Assembly: GCF_032854445.1 (NCBI RefSeq)
Contig: NC_088297.1
Span: 2,151,403 to 2,215,402, forward strand
DNA: 64,000 nucleotides
Reading direction: 5' to 3'
Origin: Liolophura sinensis
Lineage: Eukaryota > Mollusca > Polyplacophora > Chitonida > Chitonidae
In this document: positions 44,197-58,300 of the stretch, piece after piece
Numbering within the stretch: the stretch's first letter is position 1
Layout of the letters: the number at the start of each line of letters is the position of its first letter
Position numbers and translations under genes: made by a program
The notes under the pieces: model-generated
Database searches by the model: none
What the model saw: the letters and a program-made list of their open reading frames with translations, nothing else
What the model was told of the DNA's origin: nothing

Positions 44197-46367
44197 TCAA
44201 TTCTTTCTTTGGAACAATCTGTTCCAAACTCTGCAACAAAACGAAGCAAACGTGTCCCAACTTACGCTCTTCACGGCTTTTCGATCCATTTGTAATACCA
44301 TGTCAACTCTTCCCAACCATTCGTCTGTGTCAAACTTTTCAGGCATCGCAGTTAGGTGGACTTCCGCAATGGCTTCCATGTGCAAGCCTTCTTTTATCGA
44401 TCTGCTACCATCCTGCCATCGACAAACCAAAAGCTCTTCCTCGTTTTGTCCCTTAAGGATCATCGCCAGTTCTTCGACAATATCTCGCTGTCCACAGCAA
44501 CGAAATGTTCTCTCAAGAGCAGAGACCAAACGGTGCTTCCATTTTATCTGAGGGAGCCGGGTGCAGACCTCGTGTACAGCAGATAGGAGATCCTCTTCAC
44601 AGGTCTTTGGTTTCAGCAACGACATGTTGCTAAGAAGAGTCAATGACATGACCCAGCATCGTTCCGCGGCGCATGCGTCAATGTCTGATGCCATAAACGT
44701 TTGCCGAAGTAAACCAGGGGACTTCTTACCGCCTCCTTGCCTTTTCCCCAAAAGGATGTTCGTTAGGCTATGAACGGTACTGCTGAGAGCGATATTGATG
44801 TCCCCTACCTTGGAAAATGCTACTATATATCGAAGAGACTTCTTTTTCGCAAACCATTTGTCAACAAATCTCACAACAGATATGTAACGGGATGGAACTA
44901 TGAAGGCCAACTTCGCATGTTTAGCTCCTAGATGAAAAATAACCATCAAGTTGAATTCCATGAAGAATAGTAGCTGTTCTGTGTGCTGGATGTCGGTGGG
45001 GTCATCCAATGACGTTAAAAACTTTTCATATGCTGCAAGACTCTCCAACGTATCCGACCCAGGGTGATAAAATTTACGCACTGCCTCACAGAATATGTTG
45101 AAATTATTCATCAGTGTTTCTTTGTTTTCCTGTTTTGTTGCTGTCGTAGGAAATGACGGAAATGCTACACTTCCCATGGACAGATTCGTCTTAGACAACG
45201 TGACCAATCCAAACAGAGATTGTTCTGTGAGTCGAGAAGTGAGTCCGGATGTGAGTCGGATGCCGTCTTCCACAAACCAAGATTGCCACAGTGACAAACC
45301 CTCGCGCAAATCCGCTTGACAAAGGTTGTTGAAGACAATGTCCACAAGATGTGTATCTCTAGAAAATAATTCCCAGTGCATCCCAGACTTGAGCACGAAG
45401 CAGATGAGGTTGGAGAAAGACGTACTATTCTCCAATGAGAGAAGTTGTCCTAACTCCTCTTTGATGTCGTCATCCTTCATGTAATGATAAGCTTTCCTGA
45501 CGATGACATTTATGTGTACTAAAGTGAGGAGAGAGTAGAAACACTCCAGAAAAGTTTCCTTTGTGTACGGTTCGTGGAGATGTTTGCATGAATGCACCCG
45601 GTTGCACAACCTCCCTTCGGTAAACGCTGGACACTGGCTGCTGAAACTTTGAACACTTTGTACCGTGGATCTGATGACGGTTACCCAGTCGTACGCCAGA
45701 TTCAAGAGATACCGCTGAAACCGCTCCGCGGCTCTGTAGATAGAAATCCTCACAGTAAATTTTTGACTGTGTCTGTCCAGAAAGATCTGGCACTTTGGTG
45801 AATGTTTCGGATGATACATCACCATTCCATCTTCGTCATCCTCCAACCCGTAGTACCTCAGATACATCTTCACCTTTTCCTCCTCGGCGTCACCATCGGG
45901 GTTATGACTGACTCGTAAAGCCTTGAGAAGACAGGCCAAGTCTTGGCTGGCAAATCTGTAGCAAGCTTTACCGTTGTGCCTCAGGCTGGATAATTTGAGC
46001 TTTGCCTTTGAACACTCCACCTGACCTGCCTCGTTAGACTCTGAACCCAGGCTTCCAAACATTCGCCGAGCATTCTCAATTACATCCACATCTTGACTGA
46101 TCTGTCCAAGTAGAAGCTGGGCTTCACACGCCTCAGTAAAATCCTTGACATTGTTTAAGTAAGCCAGCAATAGACTCAATGTTTCAGCCACGGTACCATC
46201 ATCCATCACTGGTGTGTTTGTTAACTCGAACTGAAAGATTTTGTTCTTACAAGAAGCCCAACGGCAATGTCTGACTAAGTCACTGTCTCCCGCCAGTCTG
46301 CTAATATCCACGGCTTCATCAAACTCGCCGTTCGCCATTAAAACTCTGGCAGCGTAATGGTAGTCAC
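44197..46367 (-). CDS. TRANK1: TRANK1-like exon 10 (terminal), CCCH zinc finger
   Basis: The acceptor CACTTGCAG|GTGACTAC gives phase 1. It encodes 722 residues plus a split codon, to the stop at 44199-44197. It corresponds to the C-terminal helical half of TRANK1. Visible landmarks, counted from the first internal Met at 46338: a CCCH motif with Cys236, Cys245, Cys251 and His255 (C-x8-C-x5-C-x3-H, around LCNRVHSCKHLH), and a later conserved segment FMEFNLMVIFHLGAKHAKL then VPSRYISVVRFVDKWF. The intact long frame shows that the gene is not globally decayed. The C-terminus ends VWNRLFQRKN. On the other strand several short frames are shadows. Confidence 0.88.
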
Positions 46368-49300
46368 CTGCAAGTGAGCAAAGTGAAATTTGAATGAATA
46401 AATCAACAAATTGTTTAGAACAACTGTTAAAATATCAGCAGGCCTACATGGGAATCATAACTGTCAGACTTTGTAGAACACTAAGAATGTTTAATCTGTA
46501 GTAAAACGAACATTATGTGGAACATTCTCCCTTGGAGACATACTCCTACATTTTTTGTGAAAACTCCTTCCAGACGTTTCCAGACAACAGGTCCTCTCGT
46601 TACATATAAGGCGATGTGTAATTTGCTAGAGAGGGACGATCATGTGACACCAGACAACCAGCAAATATAGAAGAAAGACTACCCCACCAACAGTCACCTT
46701 CTAACTCCTATTACCGAATATCGTGAATTTTAGGCCAAGCCACGCTCCCTGTTAGGATAGCTTCCTGGTGTTTTTGAACCAGTGGAATATAAAAAAAGTA
46801 TATCTTTGTTCTGTTTCAAATACTTTGGTAATTTCTGGTCACTGAGACCTTGGTCTTGTTATAGAAATAACAAAAGAAAGGCTGAATAATACTGACAGTG
46901 CTCTAGTAAAATGAGGATATACTTTCTCAAGTACTTATCCACCTTTACTCCAATATTGTTACTCTTTCGGAATGATGTCAGTAGTTGTCTATAAGTGATT
47001 CAGCTGTTATACGTACCAGACTCTATTAGCGACTTTACAGCTTCTGGGATCAAACCCTGCTCCAGGAGGCGGTTCACGTCCTGTTTTGCACAAGCGCTTT
47101 GGCAATTCTTGTCTTTTAGATTGATCCTTCCTGCTTTCTGAGTCAGCTCCTCTCGTGAATACGCTGGTTTGTTCTCTAGTATTATCTGAGGTATGCGATG
47201 TCCCTTGGAGGCGTACTCCTATTATCCACAAATGAGAAATATAATGGTTTTAGACTTTTGGGAAAAATATCTGCAAAACACCAGTGAAGAAATTCAATGA
47301 AAGCGCCTAGGAACTTTTATTTATTTATTGATTTATTATATTTATTTACTTATTTGATTGGTCTTTTTACGCTGTACTCAAAAACGTTTCGCTTATACGA
47401 CGGCGGTCATCATAATGGTGGGTGGAAACCGGGCAGAGCCCAGGGAAAAGCCCAGGGTTGATGACAGACCATCCCACGTACAGCCTGGACTTGATCTCAC
47501 AGCGACCGCATTAGTGCGTTATCATCTTAGGTTTTGGTAAGAAGTAGCATACATGTTGCAGCCATTTAACATTTTTAAACTTTTAATATTTTTATTCTGC
47601 CTGCCGACGACAGAGTGTAGATGGGCCCACTGGGTGAAAATTATTCATTTGAAATTGACTCCGATTGGCGTTACTTGAGTGTCTATGGCCTTAGGGAAAA
47701 GTAATAGTATGCCCTCTCTTTACAGTATGCCATTAGACGTTTTTAAGGTCTAGAAATGCTCTCGGGCCTATGGATTTAAAACGCCATGTGTTGTGCTGAC
47801 CAGAGAAAAGGTACTTAACCACATAAACTGCTTCCTTCGAGTGTACCACTTTTACCGCGGAGTATTTACATGCATCACACAATAATGGAAAAACAACTGC
47901 TGTTTTCTTTTGAGGGATGAGACCAATCAAATAGTCGCATTTGGCAGTGCTCACCATGCCACAATAAATAGGGATAAAGCATATGCCTTTATCATATGTC
48001 GCCTTATTGGTTACAACCAACTTAGCCAACGATTTCTCAGCGCAGGAGGCCCCTGGAGCTTGGCCTCACACACCATCAGCTTGAGTTTACAATCCCTGAA
48101 CTTGGGGCGACATAGGTTGACCTTGAACTTAAACACCTTGACATTGTGTGAGTGAATGCTGGGTGTTTAACGTCGTGCTTTAACAATTTTTCACATGACG
48201 ACGAAGGAAACCTTAGGGTGCATGTACGTGTAATGTGCCTCCTTGTTGCAGTACAGATTTCCACCGCTCTTCTATCTAGCGCTGCTTTGTTAAGAAGAGT
48301 AAGCAAAGGCAAGTAAGCCGCCCCGCCCGAGCCATTATACTGATACGGGTCAATCAGTCGTTGCACTGTTCCTTTAATTCTGAACTCCAAGCGAGGAGAC
48401 TACAGCTTTCTCATTTATAGTCTTAGGATTGACCCTGGATCTACCGTTCCCGCAGCGGACGCTCTACCAACCATGCTATCGGGTCCCTTTGACATTGGCC
48501 TCACATTACATAACACATACGTTACATACCATAACATGAGGCTTACATGGCTTGACATTGACTTTATATACCTTGACCTTGGGTTTACGTACCTTGACCT
48601 TGCTGTCGTATCTTTCCACGACATCAATGGCTATGTCAAAGCTGTTGATATCACACAGAGTCTGGACGGCCATATTGTATAGCCCTTGTGATTCAAACTG
48701 CCAGCTCTCATAATAATGGTGATCACAGAGTTTGTACAGTTCACCAGCCTTTTCCATCTGCAAGTAACACGTGTGTACTCGATTTCACGTTCTTTCAAAG
48801 AAGACACATTGTATGTATTTATTTGATAGGTGTTTCACGCCGTACCTAACAATATTACTAACAATATTAATAATATCTTCTCACGTACGGCCAGAGAAGA
48901 AGCCAGCATAAACTTGACTTGAATTCACAACTACCGCATTGGTGAGATGCTCGCGGGTCATTGCAACGCGGTGGTATGCTAACCACCTCGCTCACGGAGG
49001 CTTCGGACATACACCTAATGACTTCGTCGTACTTAAATTGTTAAGTACGGTGTGAACTTTCAAGAGTAAGTACATACGTACATGCCTTATTTGAACATCT
49101 TAAGGAATGATGAGCTGAGTTAGTAAATTTGCCCTAGGTTTTCACAGTGAAAGGATGCCGTGGTTTGAACAAACCGAACGAGGCAGCAAAGTGCCATTTT
49201 CGTCAAGTCTCATTTTTTGTCATATTGTCATATTTTTGTGTTCTTTTTGCGACATTCGTGGTGCGTTAATATAACATATACTGATACACCATATAGTGAC

Positions 49301-52300
49301 ATTCTATAGTTTACGGACGTATTGAACATAACAAACTATAATTACGGTAACCTAAAACATTAACCTCACATCTTGTATACATTCACCAAACCAAGTTTAA
49401 CGAAAAATCACCGAACACCGACACCTTCTCAGGTGATCTTCACCAGGCCCAGAGCTAACAAAAGTGATTATTGTAAATGCCCTAAAGGAGGATAATTTAG
49501 CAAGGAATATAAACCTTTGTTGAGCAAGTAGGAATTTTTGTGAGGATATGTCGGCAGAACTGGGTGTATAGTATCAAACGGGCCTCTAAGGCCTAGTGGT
49601 TAGTTTCCTAGCGGAGCACATGTACAATCACCTTTCACCAATCTGATCGCTGTGAGTTCCAGCAATTGTTGGCTTCCTCTCGATTGTCGTGCGTTTCCCC
49701 CGGGGTTTCTCCCCAACATAATGCTGTCCGGCGCGGTATATGTGAAATATTCTTAAATAAATAAATATACCTCAAAGGAGGTGATTTGATTTTATTTATT
49801 GATATGATTGGTGTTTTACGTCGTACTCAAAAATATTTCACTCATACGACGGCTGCCAGCATTATGATGGGTTGAAACCGATCAGAGCCCGGGGAAAACC
49901 CACGACCATCCGCAAGTTACTGACAGACCTTCCCACGTATGGCCGGAGATGAAGCCAGCATGAGCTGGACTTGAACTCACAGCGACCGCATTGGTGAGAG
50001 GCTCCTGGTCATTACGCCGCGCTAGCGCGCCAACCGACTGAGCAACGGGGGCCCCGAGGTGATTTGAAGTGTAACAGGGTTCATTGGTTACATAGGGCTA
50101 GACAACATAAGCATTGCATGCGAATTGATTTGATTACCCGCCCAACTTTCCCGTACAGACGTGCCGCTAACAATGTCTCGTGGGCATTCACAAGACACTT
50201 CGCCGCCTCAACAACCATTCCGCAGTTCACCAAGTACAACTTTGCAGCCGTGAGGAATTCTTCTCTCATCTTGGAAGGGTTGGCCTGTAGTCCACGGGCC
50301 CGGCGGGACGCTGCGTGTGCCATAGCCACGTGTTCTCGAGCTCGATCCCCAGCTTTCTGGTAACATTTGATGGCCATGTCATATGAATGGCGCTCCATGA
50401 ACTTGTCGCCTCTCCAGGTCCAGTCGGCCGAACTGGACATTTGTGCGAATGTTTCGCGTTCAGAATCTGAAAATATTTTTTGTGAGTAATTACAAATGTT
50501 GGTTAGGTGAAAAATTGGGGTTTTTTTTGGCATAAAAAAAGGCCATTTCAACCTTTTCTTTCTAAAAACAAATGTAACTTGCACATTCCATGTATACATG
50601 GCTGAATTTGAAATTTGAGGAGAATACCTTCGGCTGAAGTAATCGTTCGCACCAAGCATCTCGCTTTGAAGTAATCGAAAACCGATGCACGACTTTTCTC
50701 GTCTTCATCGTAAATCCACAGATTGACACGAGCCCGGGTTATCGCTGTGTACAGCCGCTTGAACTCCGAGCACAGAACCCTGTGCTTCATAGGGTTAAAT
50801 GCCAGTGGTCGGCAAGCTGACGTCTGTATTGCTTCTGAAAACCAGCGGTAAAAACATATTATTATTATTATTATTTCGTATATTGATTTGAATGCTGCTT
50901 GTCGATTTTTGGTTTTGTATGCACTAGTAATGCTCGTGTTAATTGTTATGTACTAATATTTTATTCAAATAAACTGACGGCCAAAAGAAACTTTACAACT
51001 CCGTGAGTTAACTTTAACCAGACTTTTTAGGAAATTAATACCAAATTATTGTAGGAATGTGCGACAAGCGTCATATACACCCACACGAATTTGTTTTGAG
51101 ACAACGAAGAAAGTTGAAAAATCACGTAACCCATAGATGGCCGCAACTTAACATGTAATAAGTGTATAAAAACGTTATACACGGTGGGATGGATTTCCAC
51201 ACTGACTAAAAACCACCAAAGTAATGCCTCGATTGACTTCACAACAACGCAAAGGCCCTGAGTGTGGTATCCATGGGAAACACCCAAGCCCACATTACAA
51301 GGACCTTCGACTGCTCTCGTGTAACTGTGTTAGACTTGATGCAAAGTTACAGACAGACAAAGCAGACATCGGAGAGGCCAAGAACAGGCAGGCCTAGTGT
51401 AACTACACCCAGAGAGTGAGTGAGTGAGTGCTTGGGGTTTAACGTCGTACTCAACAATTTTTCAGTCATACGACGACGAAGGAATCCTTAGGGTGCATGC
51501 ACGTGTAATGTGCCTCCTTGTTGCCGGACGGATTTCCACCGCTCTTTTATTTAGTGCTGCTCCACTGAGACGACTTACCGAAGGCAAGAAGACGGGTAGC
51601 TGCGCACCTTACACCTGAGGAACCGCTTCTTGACAGTGCCGTCATCGTCAGTCAGCGCCTTAGGTCACTGGGTCAGTCAGTAGACCGTGTCCAGGAGACT
51701 CATGGCTCACGGAATTAGGGCCTATCGATCATTGGAGAGGAACGGACACCACTGGTCATTATCTACTGGAACCTAACGGCTCAACGTTACGTGGAAGAAA
51801 TTTTACGTCCTGTTGTCCTGCCATGCCTTCAACAGCAGCCCCGTGGTGTCCAGCATGCCAACGCCAGACCCCATACAGCTCGAGCTGTGCAGAACTTCCT
51901 GGACGCCAACGACGTCAACGTCTTGCCGTGGCCTGCACGTTCCCCAGATATGTCCCCCATAGAACACCTTTAGGATATCATTGGTCTTCGATTAAGATAG
52001 CGGCCACACCTTGCAGCCAACAGACCAGAACTGACGTTCGCTCTCAAAGATAAATGGCAACGAATGCTGCGTCATTTCATAAGACGACTGTCTTTTTCTC
52101 TGCGTCAGAGAGTTTTCCCATTTATTGAAACAAGGCGTGGCCACACGCGATATTGATGGTTTTGATATTGACTGATTTAAAAAAAAAATCAACTTTTTGT
52201 ATACTCTGCCCATTGTTAACCAAGATGTAATGGCTATTTTTTTTTACCCCTGCTCTGTTTGTTTACTTGTGAAATGATTTGAAGGCCGCTTTGTCCGTTA

Positions 52301-55300
52301 TCTTTCAATATCTGAAGTCATCGGTCTTTTCGATATATTTAGCTTCAGTCATCCTGTTTTTCGATTGGGCAAAAGTAATTGATTTGAGCTCTTTGTAAAG
52401 TTTCTTTTGGCAGTTTAATCAATTGGTATAGCGTAATAATTACTCATGGATTAAAGAAAAGCTATGACTGTTTCCGAAATTAAATGGTCAGTGAATGAAA
52501 GCATGCAGACCTAAAGCATGGAAAAGCTATGTTTGTTTCCGTGTTACAGGTTAGTAAATACAAGCATGCAGATCTAAAGCATGGAAGCTAACATGGGACG
52601 AATGAAAAAGATCTGGTATCTACAGACTACCGTGGATTATAGTAAAATTTCACCATTTGACATATACTGTAAAACATGACCCTCCTATATTACATTCGTC
52701 TTACCGCGATTAGATAGTCGTATGAAAATAGAACAATTTCTATTTCGTCAGCAAAGCGTTATGTTAAACTCTACATATTGTTCTATTTGATCGAACTGTG
52801 AAAACAGGGTTGGAAATAAATATGAAAAAAAACCATTCTTTAAAACGATACCTTGATCGATCTCTACCGGTGCAGGTGTACTGGGCCCAGCGGCCTGGGG
52901 TTCGTCTCTAGCAGTCGCCAATCGGTGCAGATACGATGTGACAATTCTCCATTCATCGTTAGCCTGGTATTAAAAGAAAGTAGGCAAAGAAGAAATTATA
53001 TTTCTACTTCAATATGTCGATTGCTCTTGATAAAATGATATTGCACTTGATTGTCATGACGTGATGTACGTCATGCAAACATGTACGGCGTGTCAGGTGG
53101 TACAATATAAGTGTCCACATAGCTGTAACTGTAGGAACCAGTGTCTGTCTGGCCATCATAGTTTTCTCTGCAACCATTGATCTGATCAGATATATTCTCC
53201 ATAGACGTAAAACAATTAGTCAGAACAGTACTCATGTCAGAATCTTTAGAAAGCTTGAAGAGGAGAATGTCGCCAGATTCCAGACCCTTGGCCTCTTCAC
53301 TGGTCAGAGCTATGCCAGCTCGTGGCATGTTACGGTATAAGTGTCCATTTAATGATGAATATAGGAACCAGTGTCTGTCTATCTTATAGGTTTCTCTGCA
53401 ACCGTTGATCTGGTTGATTTCATAATTGGCATTTTTTAAAGACTAGGAGAAGTGCACTGTCGAGTATTCGAAAATTCCGCAGGCAAATTAGCCATTGCAT
53501 TCAACATGCTGGCTTTAAGCACAAAACCTACGTTCGTCAGATCTTGAAAATGGCATTGTGATTTGCAAAGGGTTGTTGCGTTTCTACACAATAAGATGCT
53601 TCCATGAGGTCTCCAAAAGAGTTTAGTCATGGTAAAACAGTTTCTGACACAGATATTCTGCAGAGATGTAGAACAATTATATAGACCAGTACTCACGTCA
53701 GAATCTTTGAAAAAGTTGTAGAGGAGAATGTCGTCAAATTCCAGACCCTTGGACTCTTCAATGGTCAGAACCAAGCCAGCCCGCAGCTCTTCTGGAATGC
53801 TCGAACGTGCTGCTTCATTGAGAACCACGATTGCTTGGTGTGCTCCAAACTCTATGGCTGATGTCAATCGCTGGCTATCCTTTAGTAAAACCGCCAGATC
53901 TTTGGAGCTGCAAAATTCCAGAAGAATCGGTGAAGGACCAGGAAACACACCTTGGTCTCTGTCCAAAAGATCAACTGATTCAGGGAAGAAGTCGACCATG
54001 AGATCAACAATGCTGCTAGCGAGAGAAAGGATTCCTTGGTGGGAGCGATAGTTGTCTGTCAACTGGAACACTTGTTTCGGAATTGTCACGCGATTTGAAG
54101 GGAAGGCGTCGTGGGTGTGGTAGAAAAGTGATTTGAGGTCAGCGAAGCGGAAGGATATCCCTTGCATGATGGCCTGGGCTGTGTCACCTGACAGAAACAT
54201 ATTGTTAGGATTCTCACAAAGCCTAATAAGAAGGCTCAGTTCTGCTTGAGTGAAATCCTGCGTTTCATCAACGTACATCTCATCGACTTTCCAACCAAGC
54301 ACATTCTTATCTAGCCTCCTGTGAAGGTTAAGTATGAGATCGCACTCGTCGAACAATCCGTTTCGCTTCCTTTCTGTCTCGTAATCTCTAAATATTTTGT
54401 AAATCTCACCTCGATTACCTGTAAAGTTTGGGGCACATTTTCTGCCTACTTCTTGGTATTGTGCTGATGTTAAATAACCTTTCTGGCTGAGAAGGGACTG
54501 GAATGATCCTTTGATAAACGTGAAGATTTCTGTCCATACCAAAGATGGTTGGAATTTTGACTTTGCCCTGATCTTCGGCCAAAGTTCTACTACAAACACG
54601 TCGTAAGTGACCAGTCGCTTACTGATTTTGCCCAAAGACGTTGCGTTACCAGAAGGACGGGCTTCCAAAAGACATGGTGATGAGCTCTCAGCACCGGACA
54701 TACACATGTCGTCTGCCGCTGAGGTACCATTCTCTGATCTCTCAAAGAAGGTCTCCCCAGGCAAAGAGGCATCTAACATCAAAAGGAGTTTGCGTGACGT
54801 TACGAAGAGTGGGTACTTGTGACTGGGTATATCCTGCAGTTTATTCGACAGAAGACTGTCTGGTCTGCTATAAAGACTGTTTAGATCACAACCGTTCCTC
54901 AGTTCATTGAACTTCTTGTGGACTTCTGAGAGCAATATTCCATTCTTTGTGACAAAGAGCTGCTGAAGATGGCCTAGAGTTTCATGATGTGACGCTTGTT
55001 TGGCGAGTCCGCTGCTAGAAGCACTATTCTTCATGTCGACTCTGTAGTTAACCGCTGGCTTCAAAGAAGAGCCGCAACCTTAAATAAGCAATGAGATAAT
55101 GGGACATTAGAATCGAAATATGATGTACAAGGGTATTACACTAAAACAAAGCAGCCTTGCGGTCACGAAAAAATAACCCACGTATACGAGGCAACAGCCA
55201 ACGACAGCGTTCAACGACTACGTGCGATTGTTTCAGTGCAGTTACCCTGTTTAGTGCAATCTTTTGACGTTAGCTTCTTTGTTTAGTAATTACCCGGACA

Positions 55301-58300
55301 ATGGCTAGCCACGCTAACGGTGTGCACATCATGCGATTTATAGTACCAATAAAGACGCACATATTTTGCACGATATAATAAAACATAAAATGTATGATGA
55401 GACATGGGATATCAAGATGTGTCACCGGACTGGTTAAACATCATTTCCCTCGAGCGGACAATTCCTGACTTCCCGCAAACCTTCTTCAGCATACATTATC
55501 TGCATAATACAGCGTTTATACTTATTGGTATCGTTCCATGACTGTACTGGCTTAGTTACACTCTTCTAAAAATAAGGTCGTTAGGTTACGCCGTCATCTG
55601 TTTTACTCTCCCACGCTTCAGTCAAATGTAACAACCTAAGCGTCAGATCTGACACCCGCAACCCACACGTGAACTATAAATGGCATTCCAAAGGAACAAT
55701 GCGCAAATAGTTAATCCACTAGGTAAACGTGTCGGGAAGAATAGTTTTCCAGGATGCAATCGGTCGAAATTCAAGGCACGGCATTTAATTCAAATTTTAA
55801 AAATTCAGTAAATAATTCCCCGGTCAAATGCAAATATATATTTCTCTGTCGGGTTTGGAATTCAAGTGTGCATAAGCTCATCACGTTGATGTCATAAACA
55901 GCATTGAGTACAGAGCCAAAATAATTTACCCGGTATTCAAAAATGGGAGGAAAATTTGTCATACCTGAAGCTTCCGCTGGATTCCCCCGCGGGATAAGGG
56001 GTTCTTCGCAAAGTGCCTGGCTCCAGTATGCTTTGTAGCTATGCCAAAGACGGTACAAACAACATGTTGTTTTCCCTGTCCCGCTGCGTCCTGCCAAGAG
56101 AAGGGCTGATTCCGGACGGACACTGATAATATTTTGTTCAACAGCTGTTACTTTAAACGGAAAGTCAATGTTTTCATTCGTTTGCTGTAGGATTCGACGG
56201 ACAACATCTGATGAGAAGTCGTAGAATTTCAGTACATTGTACTCGTTGTCGTCCGGATTGGCTGCAGGTGAAAGGACCACTTCTGCGCATTCTTCCTCTG
56301 TCGCTTCCGTGAAACTTTGCGGAAGACGATAACTAGTATTGTCTCTCTTAGACGGTCGCGACGTTGGTACGCTCACAAGTTTTCCGCAAGCGGAGGCACG
56401 TTTGTCCCTTTCTATGGGACTTTTCCACTCGCCGGATCCGATGGGAGAGCTTGTCGTGATCCAGGACAATATCCCACACTCGAATAATCTCTAAATAATA
56501 GGGCTTTTGCTCGTGTGAAAGCCTGGGCGAAAAAGAAATTGCCAACTCCCAAAGAATGCGGGCGTCTTTGGATATCTTAGCCTCGAAAAGTTTGAGATCT
56601 GCAGATACATACTGGACGCGTTTAGATAAGGAGTCAGTCCATTCACCTTCACGCAAGCGCTGAATTGCATCAATAGCTTTCTTTTTCAACCCATAGGGCC
56701 ATTTTCTGTCTTGAAAAGTTCTCCAAACGTCAGCCGTGCATTCCACTTCCCATGCCAAGTGATCAAATACTCTGGTGTCAAGTTCAAAATCTGTCTCCAA
56801 GTTTAGTGGTTTATTCGTTTCGTTGTCGACCATTTCTGCATTGCCTTTTTCAATTTTGTGGGCAGGAAGCGAAACAATGCTATTCCCTGAATTTGCCTTG
56901 TAATCCAAATATGATCTTTTCTTCTCTAATGCTAGTGGTTCATCCTCTTTTGTCCAATCTTCACTTTCTCTGTTAATAAAGTCTATAATAACAGTTTTTG
57001 ACGATGAACTGGCGTTTGGTTTGTCTGCAGCTGACTGCCTTGCTTTTACGACCTTGCTTTGAGCTGTTTTAATGCCTTTTCGCAAAGTTGTTGCTCTTGA
57101 AACCATGGTTAATCTGTCCCCTTGCACAGGCGACATCGTTGGTTGATCGTCACCCCTGGTTTGCGTCCAGCGCCTCAGGAGATCGACAGCCCGTTCTGTA
57201 TGGCAGCTGGTTCCGTACTTTCCTATCACATCTAACAACGTGTTGCCATGTTTATCTGCAATTGACGGATTGAGGTAGCTGTACGCCGGACCACCCTGAA
57301 CAAACAGCTCCAGAAGCTTCTCGAATAGTTCAAAGTAACCTGAGGACATGAAAGTGAAACATTTCAGGGAGGCGATCGAGCAAATAGAACAGGAAGGTAA
57401 TAGAACAGTAATAATAGTTTTTTTTTGGACATTGCGGACAGTCAGTCGATTGATTTTACAATATCCGTGGAGTGATAACATCGTTGGTCAAAATTATTCA
57501 GAGTATCTTAAACAAACTCAGATAAACAAATTTGAATCTAAAAAAGTACATGTAGCAAAATTTGAAAGCGCCACTTTAATATCTTCTCTGACGTTTTTCT
57601 AGATAATGGAGTAATGTGAGACCTGTGGGCTTTGTTTTATAGCTGGTGTGTGACCGTTGGCCAACCATCACACTGTCGTCACGGCACCAGATTAGCTCTG
57701 TGCTGAAGCCTTTTACTTTGTTTCATAGCTGTGTCTGTGACCATTGGCCAACCATCACACTGCCGTCACTGCACCGGCTGAGTTCTCTGTGCTGAAACCT
57801 TTTACTGACGCGTTACAACAGTGAGATTGCATTCAGAGTAAATTTGTTTACCTGTACACTGACAAGCTTTCCAAGCACCCTGCTGATACAGAATGGTCAG
57901 TTGGCTCAAGACGCTGCATGTCTCCTCATTGTGGATGTCAAAACAACGCTTACTCAATATAATGTAGGCAGTCTGGAATAGATGCAAAGCCAGGTGCAGT
58001 CGTCCGTGCATTTTCATCTGTTCTCCATAAACGCGGCATTGAAATGCAACCCCGCGCCCATTGTAATCTGGTAAGACATTAGTTAATGCGTTGTATTAGA
58101 ATACATGTTAACCCGCTGTTCAAAATAGCCAAGCTTCAAAATCAGTTGCACAACTCTTTAATGGAGTCTGAGCAATGGCATCAGATCACAGTTAAAGGGG
58201 AAAAACATTGTTATTAAAGTGTAATCAGATGAAAGGCCATTAAACATTGTCCAGGGAAATAAATTTGATTTATTATTTTTATAATTGATTTAGTACAGTA

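Larger units (their letters stand above)
50970..52417 (+). mobile_element. Decayed Tc1/mariner transposon
   Basis: Inverted ends AACTGACGGCCAAAAGAAAC (from 50972) and GTTTCTTTTGGCAGTT (to 52415) differ by a few bases and are bordered by TA at 50970-50971 and 52416-52417, the Tc1/mariner target duplication. It contains a broken transposase and a nested family C repeat. Inserted in the intron between TRANK1-like exons 5 and 6, opposite orientation. Confidence 0.9.

Noticed and set aside
44197-46338. Plus-strand frames within the TRANK1-like terminal exon
   Set aside because: Shadows of the 713-codon minus-strand frame.
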